Shown here piece by piece: positions 1-5,689 of a stretch of DNA of 8,069 nucleotides. Under the pieces are notes generated by a model that saw nothing but the letters and a program-made list of their open reading frames with translations, did not search any database and was not told the DNA's origin. Every line of letters starts with the position of its first letter. Positions within the stretch are counted from its first letter, which is position 1. The position numbers were made by a program, and so were the translations under genes. Location: the NCBI GenBank assembly GCA_017444325.1, contig JAFSWV010000024.1:1-8069 (forward strand), in the 5' to 3' direction. The DNA comes from a bacterium (lineage in GTDB: Bacteria; Auribacterota; UBA3054).

Positions 1-312
1 GTTCTTCACCCTGATCCTGCGCTTGTCGATCTCATCGCTGAAATTCATGGCGTCTTCCAGGGTAGGGAAGAGGCAGACGAGATGGATGTCTTCGGCGGTC
101 GTCAATTCCATGCCGGCCACGGGGATGACACCGTAATTCTTGGCGGCCTTGTAGAAGGCCGGGCAGTTCTTGCCGCTGTTGTGATCAGTCAGGGCCACTA
201 TGTTCAGACCGTTCAGCGCAGCCAGCCCCGCGATGTTGCAGGGCGTCATGTCGTTCTCCGCGCAGGGAGAAAGACAGGAGTGGATGTGCAGGTCGTAATA
301 GTAGCGGTTCAT
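1..312 (-). CDS. PHP-domain phosphoesterase family protein (3' end outside window)
   Basis: Only the first 104 residues are present; the frame is open to the window edge. The N-terminus has the hallmarks of the PHP (polymerase and histidinol phosphatase) fold: an HxH pair at His9/His11 (DLHIHS), TDHNS at residues 42-46, and a GMEL motif with Glu69. In this family these residues bind a di- or trinuclear metal centre that hydrolyses phosphoesters. Extra cysteines (13, 17, 25) sit beside the HxH motif. The start ATG lies one base after the stop of the upstream DRTGG gene, so it is the last visible gene of the hydrogenase-sensor operon. No strong Shine-Dalgarno is seen, only an A-rich AAAGAAA stretch, so coupled translation is likely. 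The substrate is unknown; the link to hydrogenase signalling is inferred from position. Family assignment is confident, function is not. Confidence 0.85.
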   Translation of the reverse strand, partial: MNRYYYDLHIHSCLSPCAENDMTPCNIAGLAALNGLNIVALTDHNSGKNCPAFYKAAKNYGVIPVAGMELTTAEDIHLVCLFPTLEDAMNFSDEIDKRRIRVKN

Positions 313-313
313 T

Positions 314-640
314 TTATATTTCTTTGCTCAATTGGCAGGCAATCTCAAATGCCGGTTCCTTGGTCGCGAGAACGTTCACGCCTTTCGCTTTGGCGTTCTC
401 AACGATGCTTTCTTCCAGTCTGACATCCTCCGCCAGGATTATGCAGGCGACGTCCACGAGGGAGGCCACGGCGATGATGTTCTGATTGGACATAATGGTT
501 ATCCAGGCCTGGTCGGCTTTAGCGCGTCCCATGACCCAGGAGAGAAGGTCGCCCATGTAGCCGCCCTTTATTTCCCTTGCGGGTTCGGGCATCGAGAGAA
601 CTTCCATGGAATATTTTTCAGCGAATTCGGCTACCGTCAT
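314..640 (-). CDS. DRTGG-domain protein (second copy in operon)
   Basis: This 108-residue protein consists almost entirely of a DRTGG domain, a small alpha/beta module also found in some HPr kinase-like, phosphotransacetylase-associated and CBS-containing proteins. The clearest signature is GGYMGDLLSWVM at residues 26-37, followed by a hydrophobic strand around IIAVASLVDVACIIL and a C-terminal VLATKEPAFEIAC block. There is no transmembrane segment, kinase motif or metal site. Its start overlaps the stop of the hydrogenase-like gene as ATGA (637-640), and a good ribosome binding site, GAGGAG at 646-651 five bases from the ATG, lies inside the end of that gene. It resembles the other DRTGG protein of this operon (2351-2710) along most of its length. 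A ligand-binding or protein-interaction role in hydrogenase signalling is inference. Confidence 0.85.
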   Translation of the reverse strand: MTVAEFAEKYSMEVLSMPEPAREIKGGYMGDLLSWVMGRAKADQAWITIMSNQNIIAVASLVDVACIILAEDVRLEESIVENAKAKGVNVLATKEPAFEIACQLSKEI

Positions 641-1914
641 GCTTTCTCCTCGCGTTCCCTAAGGTAGGCTTTGACGTCTTCCAGATGCGTCAGGATGCAG
701 TCGTATTTGCTGGCCGTGCCTTTCACCACGTCCTCCGCGAAAGCGCGGCAGTTGGGCGCGCCGCAGGCGCCGCAGTCCACGCCGGGCAGTTCGTCCTTCA
801 GGGTCTGGATCTCTTTAAGCATCCGCATGGATTCCGCCATGTTGTCGGAGAGGCGGTTCAGCGGAGTATAAGAGCCCATGTCTTTCACGAAATAATTTTC
901 CGGGATGGGATCTTTTTCGTCCACGAAATTCTGCGAGACCGGCATGAAGCGCCGCAATGTCTGCAGTCTCGCTTTGGCGATGAAGGGATCCTGGATGGTC
1001 ATGGCGCCGCCCACGCAGCCGCCCGGACAGGCGTTCAGCTCCACGAACTCCAGGTTCGGGAAGTCGCCGCCCTCGATGCGGTCCAGCACTCGGATGCAGT
1101 TGTCGATGCCGTCCGCCGCCAGATACGCGTCGTTAAAGAGCGCGGTGGCCTCGCCGCCGGAAGCGGCCCAGCCGATGCCGATCATGCCGGATTCCGAAAG
1201 CGTCTTCGGGCGCCTGGAATATCTCATCTCATTGATGAGCAGGAAATAGACGTCCTTGAAGCCCACCACCACGTCCACCTGGCTCTTGTATTCCGGCAGT
1301 CCGTTCTTCACATAGCTCATTTTGGCGGGGCAGGGGGAGATGAAGCAGACGCCGATGTCTTCCTTCTTGAATTCCGGATGATCTTTAAGGGCCTGCTCAC
1401 GGGCCATGGCCGCCGCGATTTCCATGGGCGGCAGGAGGGGAAGGATGTTTTCCTTGAGGCTCGGGAAACGCAGGGCTATGAGCCTCACGATGGCGGGGCA
1501 GGCGGAGCTTATGACGGGCTTGGGCAGATCGCCGCGCTTAAGATACTGCCTCGTCCTGGCCGTCACCAGTTCCGCGCCGCGCGACACTTCGAAGACGTCG
1601 TCGAAACCGATGTCCAGGAGTCCCTGCAGCACGAAATCCACGTCGTCAAGATTGTTGAACTGGGCGTAGAGGCTGGGGGCGGGGAGAGCGATCTTCCATT
1701 TGTAGCGCTGCAGGTCAAGTAGGTCGTCGCGCAAAGCTTTCTTGGCCTGGTGCGGGCAGATCCTGATGCATTCCCCGCAGTCGATGCAGCGCATCGCGTC
1801 AATCACGGCATGGCGGTCCCTGATCCTGATGGCCTCGGTGGGGCAGTGGTGGACGCAGGAAGTGCAGCCTTTGCACTTCTCGATGTCCAGGGATACTGAA
1901 TGCTGATATTCCAT
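637..1914 (-). CDS. Sensory-type [FeFe]-hydrogenase-like protein (group C/HydS-like, no PAS domain)
   Basis: The 425-residue protein has, in order, two ferredoxin-type [4Fe-4S] motifs (Cys14/17/20/24 and Cys43/46/49/53), an Fe-hydrogenase large-subunit C-terminal (H-cluster) domain at about 75-325, and a C-terminal Fe-S domain with Cys381, 384, 389 and 406. The H-cluster loops are recognisable: SSACPAI (136-142), SPCPAK (193-198) and ELNACPGGC (292-300). All four H-cluster ligand cysteines (139, 195, 296, 300) and the active-site lysine (198) are kept. Alanine 138 replaces the proton-transfer cysteine of catalytic TSCCP loops, Ser193 replaces the usual Met, and Asn294 replaces the other Met. 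This pattern resembles the HydS sensor type rather than a fast catalytic HydA. The usual C-terminal PAS domain is absent. The start follows the HATPase gene by 14 bases without a clear Shine-Dalgarno. H2 or redox sensing is inferred. Confidence 0.88.
   Translation of the reverse strand: MEYQHSVSLDIEKCKGCTSCVHHCPTEAIRIRDRHAVIDAMRCIDCGECIRICPHQAKKALRDDLLDLQRYKWKIALPAPSLYAQFNNLDDVDFVLQGLLDIGFDDVFEVSRGAELVTARTRQYLKRGDLPKPVISSACPAIVRLIALRFPSLKENILPLLPPMEIAAAMAREQALKDHPEFKKEDIGVCFISPCPAKMSYVKNGLPEYKSQVDVVVGFKDVYFLLINEMRYSRRPKTLSESGMIGIGWAASGGEATALFNDAYLAADGIDNCIRVLDRIEGGDFPNLEFVELNACPGGCVGGAMTIQDPFIAKARLQTLRRFMPVSQNFVDEKDPIPENYFVKDMGSYTPLNRLSDNMAESMRMLKEIQTLKDELPGVDCGACGAPNCRAFAEDVVKGTASKYDCILTHLEDVKAYLREREEKA
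646..651 (-). promoter_or_regulatory. Ribosome binding site of second DRTGG gene
   Basis: GAGGAG lies five bases before the ATG at 640, inside the last codons of the hydrogenase-like gene. It supports the chosen start and translational coupling through the ATGA overlap. Confidence 0.75.
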
Positions 1915-1928
1915 GCCGCGGTTAAAAT

Positions 1929-2354
1929 TTAATTGAGGTTGATCTTCATTGTGACCGTGGTGCCAACGCCTACGGTCGAGTATATCTGCATCTCGTCGGT
2001 GTAGCGCTTCATGTTGGGAAGCCCCATGCCGGCGCCGAAGCCCAAAGAGCGGATGTTGTCGGGAGCCGTGGAGTAGCCTTCCTGCATCGCTTTCGCAATG
2101 TCCGGGATGCCCGGCCCCTGGTCCTTCAGGACGATCTTTATGGCGTCCTCGTCCACTTCCACGTCGGCCACGCCCCCGTGCGCATGGATGACCATGTTTA
2201 TTTCGCCCTCGTACATGGCGATGGAGGCGCGGCGGATGATCTCAGGATCGACGCCCAGTTCGCGCTTGTTCTTCTTGAAGCGCACCGAGGCCTGGCCGGC
2301 GGAAGTGAAGTCTTCGCCGTTCACGTCAAAATGAAAAGTGAGAGCTTCGCTCAT
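1929..2354 (-). CDS. RsbW-like ATP-binding protein (HATPase, anti-sigma/serine kinase fold)
   Basis: This 141-residue stand-alone GHKL ATPase domain carries the N-box (EGEINMVIHAHGG, Glu49 and Asn53), the G1 box DQGPGIPD (78-85) and the G2 box GFGAGMGLPNM (105-115). It has no histidine phosphoacceptor or membrane segment, so it is closer to the RsbW/SpoIIAB anti-sigma and serine-kinase family than to a sensor histidine kinase. In that family the domain binds ATP and phosphorylates or sequesters a partner protein. No sigma factor, STAS anti-anti-sigma factor or PP2C phosphatase is visible here, so the partner is unknown. Its start overlaps the preceding DRTGG stop as ATGA (2351-2354), with AAGGGAG about ten bases upstream at 2365-2371. 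Context suggests it relays the state of the adjacent hydrogenase-like sensor, which is inference. Confidence 0.88.
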   Translation of the reverse strand: MSEALTFHFDVNGEDFTSAGQASVRFKKNKRELGVDPEIIRRASIAMYEGEINMVIHAHGGVADVEVDEDAIKIVLKDQGPGIPDIAKAMQEGYSTAPDNIRSLGFGAGMGLPNMKRYTDEMQIYSTVGVGTTVTMKINLN

Positions 2355-2710
2355 CTTTTCTTGACTCCCTTGCTGGTAAGACCGTTGGAATAGAGGATGC
2401 CGCAGGCTTCGTACATGCGTTTTTCCGTAGCGAGGACGACGAGCCCGTGCTCGTGCGCCAGCGCCACCATTTCCGGCGTCGGCTTTTTACTCCGCACGAA
2501 GACGAGGCAGATCATGTCCATCATCTCGGCGGTCCTGATGACCTGCGGATTGACGAGTCCGGTCAGAAGCACGGACTGGTCTTTCACGTAAGCAAGCACG
2601 TCGCTCATCATGTCGCTGCCGCAGGCGCTGTAAACGTCTTTCTCAAGTTCCGCTTCGTCGCCGCAGAGAAGCTCAGCACCCAAGAGCTCTTTGACTTCTT
2701 TTATCTTCAT
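2351..2710 (-). CDS. DRTGG-domain protein (first copy in operon)
   Basis: This 119-residue protein is a single DRTGG-like domain. Recognisable blocks are the segment around CGSDMMSDVLAYV (residues 30-42), where the family usually has GY.GDLLS, and LVVLATEKRMYEACGIL near the C-terminus, which lines up with VNVLATKEPAFEIACQL of the second copy (314-640). It has a longer N-terminus (KIKEVKELLGAELLCGD) than the second copy and a short basic tail (SKGVKKR). No catalytic motif or membrane segment is seen. It starts nine bases after the NuoE-like gene without an obvious Shine-Dalgarno and ends in an ATGA overlap with the HATPase gene, so translation is probably coupled. The two copies flank the HATPase and hydrogenase-like genes, suggesting paralogues with distinct partners. 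The molecular role is unknown. Confidence 0.82.
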   Translation of the reverse strand: MKIKEVKELLGAELLCGDEAELEKDVYSACGSDMMSDVLAYVKDQSVLLTGLVNPQVIRTAEMMDMICLVFVRSKKPTPEMVALAHEHGLVVLATEKRMYEACGILYSNGLTSKGVKKR

Positions 2711-2719
2711 ACGGAAAGA

Positions 2720-3208
2720 TCAGTCGTTGTATTTGGCAAGAATGCCGGGGATCTGGTCAGGAGTCAGACGGCCGTAAACTTCGCCGTTGATCATCATGAC
2801 AGGAGCAAGGCCGCAGGCGCCCAGGCAGCGGCAGGCTTCCAAACTGAACTTGCCGTCCGGCGTGCAGCCGCCGCCCTGAAGGCCCAGGACTTTTTCAAGC
2901 TTGGCGAAAACGTCGCCGGAGCCTTTGACGTAGCAGGCTGTGCCGAGGCAGACCGCGATCTGGTATTTGCCTTTGGGCTCAAGCGCGAACATGGCGTAGA
3001 AGGTGGAGATGCCGTAAACTTTCTCCAGGGGAATGTCCATTTCACGGGCAATGATGGTCTGAACTTCGATGGGCAGATACCCGTAGATCTCCTGGGCTTT
3101 CTGCATGATGGGAATGAGGTTGCCCTGCACGTCCTGCATCTCTTTGATGTAGGCAATCAGCTGCTCTTCCTGTTCTTTGGTGCCGTTGAAAGGAACCGTT
3201 TTTTTCAT
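2720..3208 (-). CDS. nuoE: NuoE/HydC-like [2Fe-2S] subunit (NADH-dependent hydrogenase gamma subunit family)
   Basis: This 162-residue protein has the length and layout of the 24-kDa thioredoxin-like ferredoxin family: an N-terminal helical part (LIPIMQKAQEIYGYLP, GISTFYAMF) and a C-terminal thioredoxin-fold domain with the [2Fe-2S] ligands Cys87, Cys92, Cys128 and Cys132 (CLGTAC and CLGAC). The spacing matches complex I NuoE and HydC of trimeric electron-bifurcating hydrogenases. Such subunits pass electrons between a NuoF-type NADH-binding subunit and other Fe-S centres; no NuoF is visible here, but it could follow beyond the left edge. The start is supported by GGAGG four bases upstream (3213-3217), the best ribosome binding site in the operon. 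It is the first gene of the minus-strand operon, behind the divergent region facing tRNA-His. Confidence 0.92.
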   Translation of the reverse strand: MKKTVPFNGTKEQEEQLIAYIKEMQDVQGNLIPIMQKAQEIYGYLPIEVQTIIAREMDIPLEKVYGISTFYAMFALEPKGKYQIAVCLGTACYVKGSGDVFAKLEKVLGLQGGGCTPDGKFSLEACRCLGACGLAPVMMINGEVYGRLTPDQIPGILAKYND

Positions 3209-3212
3209 AGTG

Positions 3213-3217
3213 CCTCC
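3213..3217 (-). promoter_or_regulatory. Ribosome binding site of nuoE-like gene
   Basis: GGAGG is separated by four bases from the ATG at 3208 on the minus strand. It fixes the start of the first gene of the operon. Confidence 0.8.
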
Positions 3218-3259
3218 ATAGGGATTTTAGAAATAAAAATAGGTTATTTATTAGTCGAT

Positions 3260-3288
3260 ATTTTATCAAAAAGAGGGCCTGATTTCCA
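3260..3288 (-). promoter_or_regulatory. Candidate sigma-70-type promoter for the nuoE-DRTGG-HATPase-hydrogenase operon
   Basis: On the minus strand TGGAAA (3283-3288, four of six matches to the -35 consensus) is followed after 17 bases by TAAAAT (3260-3265, five of six matches to the -10 consensus). Transcription would start near 3253, leaving a leader of about 45 bases that contains GGAGG. The region is AT-rich, so alternatives exist, for example TTGATA at 3264-3269 used as a -35 box. A hairpin and a short dyad overlap this site and could regulate it. Confidence 0.4.
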
Positions 3289-3298
3289 CGCCCCTTTT
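3269..3298. terminator. Terminator-like hairpin in the divergent intergenic region
   Basis: AAAAGAGGGC (3269-3278) pairs with GCCCCTTTT (3290-3298) to give nine base pairs with one bulged base and an 11-base loop. Both orientations end in a run of T (TTTT on plus, TTTTT on minus), the form of a weak bidirectional intrinsic terminator. No gene ends here: the nuoE-like operon and tRNA-His start on either side. It may block read-through or antisense transcription between the two units, or act as an operator, because it overlaps the -35 box proposed for the minus-strand promoter. Confidence 0.45.
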
Positions 3299-3301
3299 CG
3301 T

Positions 3302-3330
3302 TTGACTTTCAGAGCCTGTTTAGGTAGAAT
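3302..3330 (+). promoter_or_regulatory. Sigma-70-type promoter of tRNA-His
   Basis: TTGACT (3302-3307) and TAGAAT (3325-3330) are each one mismatch from consensus and separated by exactly 17 bases. Transcription would start near 3337, about 15 bases before the mature tRNA. This is the strongest promoter match I find in the window and probably also drives the two protein genes downstream. Confidence 0.75.
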
Positions 3331-3351
3331 ACATGAACTGATTTTATAAGT

Positions 3352-3429
3352 GGTGGATGTAGCTCAGTTGGTTAGAGCGTCTGGTTGTGGCCCAGAAGGC
3401 CGGGAGTTCAAGTCTCCTCATTCACCCCA
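3352..3429 (+). tRNA. tRNA-His (anticodon GUG), CCA encoded
   Basis: The sequence folds into a full cloverleaf. The acceptor stem pairs GTGGATG (3353-3359) with CATTCAC (3419-3425), with one G-T pair. The extra 5' G at 3352 (position -1) faces C at 3426 (position 73), the identity element specific to histidine tRNAs. The D arm is GCTC/GAGC (3362-3378), the anticodon stem TCTGG/CCAGA (3380-3396) and the anticodon GTG at 3387-3389. The variable loop is AGGCC. The T arm is GGGAG/CTCCT with loop TTCAAGT (3402-3418). The 3' CCA (3427-3429) is encoded. The gene has its own strong promoter and lies 19 bases before the next coding start, with only a weak 4-bp hairpin plus six T in between. Confidence 0.97.
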
Positions 3430-3448
3430 TCCTTTTTAAGGCTTTTTT

Positions 3449-4315
3449 ATGATCCTGCTTACCGGAGCAAGCGGCTTTTTAGGCCAGCATATCTACAAAA
3501 CTTTCCGTCCGGTATATCCCATCATTGGACTCGGCCATTCCGGCTCGAACTGCGACCGCAAGATCGACCTCACCGATCTCAAGGCTTTGGAAGCTCTTCT
3601 TGACGAAACAAAGCCTGACACTATCATCCATTCCGCGGCCATCAGGGACCCCGACGAATGCGTGAGAAAGCCCGAAACAGCGAAAGCTCTGCACATCGAC
3701 GCCACCAAAGTCATGGCCGAATGGTGCCGAAAATTCGGCAAAAGGCTCGTCTATATCTCCACCGACTACGTCTTCAACGGCAAGAATCCCCCCTACAACG
3801 AACAGGCCGTACCGGATCCCGTCAACCTTTACGGCGAAACGAAGCTGGCAGGGGAGAAGGCCGCCGCAATCTGCCCCGACCTTTTGATCATAAGGATCGC
3901 CCTGCAGTACGGCACGACCGACCGTCCGGAATTAAGTTTCATCCACAAAGCCATCAAAACGCTAAGCAAGGGTGAGAAGCTGGAGCTCGACAACGTCCAG
4001 AAGCGCTTCCCCTCGCTCAGCGCCGACGTCGCCCAAGCTTTGTTGGAACTGGAAAAACGCCATTACAAAGGCTTGGTCCACATGAGCAATCCCGTCGGCA
4101 TCACGCGCTATCAGATGTTCCGGGCCATAGCGGCCGCTTTCGGCTTCGATCCCAACCTCGTAGTCGATACCGGCAAGCCACCGCAATTGTCCGCCAACCG
4201 CCCGGAAAACTGCACCTTCGATCTTACCCTTTACAAAAGCTTGGGCCTGCCGCCCTTCCATTCCTTCGAGGAAGGACTTGAAATGATCAAGGACGAGGTC
4301 AAAGCCTCCCTATGA
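3449..4315 (+). CDS. RmlD-like NAD(P)-dependent sugar-nucleotide reductase/epimerase (extended SDR family)
   Basis: This 288-residue protein is a Rossmann-fold extended short-chain dehydrogenase. It has the nucleotide-binding motif GASGFLG (residues 6-12), a core HSAA motif (61-64), the STDYVF segment (104-109) typical of dTDP-4-dehydrorhamnose reductases, and the catalytic YGETK (Tyr128, Lys132). Length and layout match RmlD/RfbD and the related MAT2B-like group. RmlD makes dTDP-L-rhamnose from its 4-keto precursor in the cytosol, but no other rhamnose gene is nearby, so the substrate is open and I give no symbol. AAGG seven bases before the ATG (3438-3441) serves as ribosome binding site. 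The gene directly follows tRNA-His and ends in an ATGA overlap with folC, so all three probably form one transcript. Confidence 0.85.
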   Translation: MILLTGASGFLGQHIYKTFRPVYPIIGLGHSGSNCDRKIDLTDLKALEALLDETKPDTIIHSAAIRDPDECVRKPETAKALHIDATKVMAEWCRKFGKRLVYISTDYVFNGKNPPYNEQAVPDPVNLYGETKLAGEKAAAICPDLLIIRIALQYGTTDRPELSFIHKAIKTLSKGEKLELDNVQKRFPSLSADVAQALLELEKRHYKGLVHMSNPVGITRYQMFRAIAAAFGFDPNLVVDTGKPPQLSANRPENCTFDLTLYKSLGLPPFHSFEEGLEMIKDEVKASL

Positions 4316-5577
4316 CGGAACTGGAAAACTATCTCTGCAGTCTCAGGACCTTCGGCGTCCGCCCGGGGCTCGAGAACACCCAAAACGCTGTTTCCGCCCT
4401 CAAAGCAAAGTTCAACATCCAAAAAGAGCCGAAGTTCCTGCATATCGCCGGCACCAACGGCAAAGGCAGCACCTGCGCTTTCCTCGCTTCCATTCTGAAG
4501 GAAGCAGGCATAAAGCACGGCCTTTTCACTTCCCCGCATCTCATCGACCTCAGAGAGCGCATCAAGATTGACGGCGAAATGATAGGGGAGAAGCATTTTG
4601 AGGAATTTGCCCTCAAAGTCAGATCTCTGGGCCTGGAACTGACCTTTTTCGAATACCTGACCGTCGCGGCCTGGCTCTATTTCAGCCTAGAAGCTTGCGA
4701 ATACGTAGTTTGGGAGACCGGATTAGGCGGACGCTTGGACGCTACCAGCGCCATAGAACCCTATGTCACGGCCATCACCAATATTGGCCTGGAACATACT
4801 CAGTATCTGGGAGATACGCTTGAAAAGATCGCCGCGGAAAAAGCAGGTATCATCAGACCGAAAATACCTCTTTTCCACACCTGCGAAGGCGTTGCAAAAG
4901 ACGTAATGGAAGCCACTTGCGCCAAATTTGACGCGCCTTGCAAGCTTGTCACTTATACGGAAGGATATATCCAACCTTTAAAATACTTCATAAGTATCCC
5001 TGAAATTGGCCTTTACAATGCCGAATTAGGCCTTATCGGCAATTATCAGTACGGAAACGCCGCTATTGCCGCCAATATAGCTAACTATTGCGGCATAGAC
5101 ACTATAAGCATCCTGAATGGCTTAAAAAGGGCCGTTTGGCCTGGACGGCTGCAGATATTGCGGAAAGTTCCCATAACCATCCTGGATTGCGCCCACAACG
5201 CCCAGGGATGGCAGGCGCTGGTCAGAAGCTTAACCGACATATCGGAAGGCAAGTGGAAGATCTATTTCGGAATGCTAAAAGAAAAGGACCCGAAATTGGC
5301 TCTGGATATATTGGAACCGATAGCGGAATCCATATCATATATCGAACCGCAGAACGAGCGCAAATTGAGTTGCGAGGAATGGAAAAAACTTGTGCCGAAT
5401 GACAGGCGCTTCGAGAAAGTTTTCAAAAATTCCGCGGACGCTTTAAGAGATATCCAAGCCCAGACCGAGGGCAATATTTTGATCTGCGGATCCTGCTACA
5501 TGGCGGGTGAAATTCTGGCCCTTATAGAGGGCATGGTAAGGGACAATTCTAAAGACGACCCGGTGGGGGCGAGATAA
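4312..5577 (+). CDS. folC: Bifunctional folylpolyglutamate synthase/dihydrofolate synthase
   Basis: FolC joins glutamate to dihydropteroate and adds further glutamates to tetrahydrofolates using ATP, which retains folates in the cytosol and makes them good substrates. At 421 residues it has typical length. Mur-ligase-type motifs appear in order: the P-loop HIAGTNGKGS (44-53), SPHL (74-77), ETGLGGRLDAT (135-145), NIGLEH (157-162), EKAGIIR (176-182), PGRLQ (277-281) and the DCAHN motif (292-296). Two positions differ from common family members: the GxHQ..N segment reads GNYQYGN (Tyr245), and the motif after HN is AQG rather than PH. Both are mild and do not suggest loss of function. The start overlaps the preceding stop as ATGA (4312-4315). 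Codons in the second half appear more AT-rich than in the first. A bidirectional terminator follows 76 bases after the stop. Confidence 0.95.
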   Translation: MTELENYLCSLRTFGVRPGLENTQNAVSALKAKFNIQKEPKFLHIAGTNGKGSTCAFLASILKEAGIKHGLFTSPHLIDLRERIKIDGEMIGEKHFEEFALKVRSLGLELTFFEYLTVAAWLYFSLEACEYVVWETGLGGRLDATSAIEPYVTAITNIGLEHTQYLGDTLEKIAAEKAGIIRPKIPLFHTCEGVAKDVMEATCAKFDAPCKLVTYTEGYIQPLKYFISIPEIGLYNAELGLIGNYQYGNAAIAANIANYCGIDTISILNGLKRAVWPGRLQILRKVPITILDCAHNAQGWQALVRSLTDISEGKWKIYFGMLKEKDPKLALDILEPIAESISYIEPQNERKLSCEEWKKLVPNDRRFEKVFKNSADALRDIQAQTEGNILICGSCYMAGEILALIEGMVRDNSKDDPVGAR

Positions 5578-5653
5578 AGCTTTCCTTTATTGATGCGGAT
5601 TTTCGCATATTTAGATGTCGCATAATATATCTTATGTTAAGTTGGACGTATAT

Positions 5654-5684
5654 AAAAACCCCGAAATGTCATTAAGGGGTTTTT
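5654..5684. terminator. Bidirectional intrinsic terminator between folC and rmuC
   Basis: AAAAACCCC (5654-5662) and GGGGTTTTT (5676-5684) form a perfect 9-bp stem with a 13-base loop. The T-run on each strand allows the same hairpin to end transcription of folC (plus) and of fhs-rmuC (minus). It lies five bases after the rmuC stop codon and fits the convergent layout. The rest of the gap (5578-5653) is AT-rich and holds only a small ATGCG/CGCAT dyad at 5593-5608. Confidence 0.85.
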
Positions 5685-5689
5685 AGGGC

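Noticed and set aside
82..423. Plus-strand open frame over the PHP and DRTGG genes
   Set aside because: It crosses the junction of two supported minus-strand genes and has no recognisable motif.
577..1722. Long plus-strand open frame (381 codons) opposite the hydrogenase-like gene
   Set aside because: It is antisense to a gene with clear Fe-S and H-cluster motifs. Its product is rich in His, Val, Ala and Arg without domain features, as expected for the complement of G/C-ending codons.
2447..3349. Plus-strand open frame (300 codons) opposite nuoE and the first DRTGG gene
   Set aside because: It is a shadow of two well-supported minus-strand genes and runs through their intergenic promoter region. 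The product resembles no family I recognise.
3209..3351. Rex operator (TTGTGAA-N4-TTCACAA type) upstream of the hydrogenase-sensor operon
   Set aside because: Rex would be a natural regulator, but no half-site pair resembling the consensus is present in the divergent region.
3431..3448. CCTT/AAGG hairpin plus six T after the tRNA as a full terminator
   Set aside because: A 4-bp stem with a 3-base loop is too weak to call, and AAGG is better explained as the ribosome binding site of the next gene.
5593..5608. ATGCG/CGCAT dyad after folC as a second terminator
   Set aside because: The stem is only five base pairs and no T-run follows it; the perfect 9-bp hairpin at 5654-5684 explains termination.
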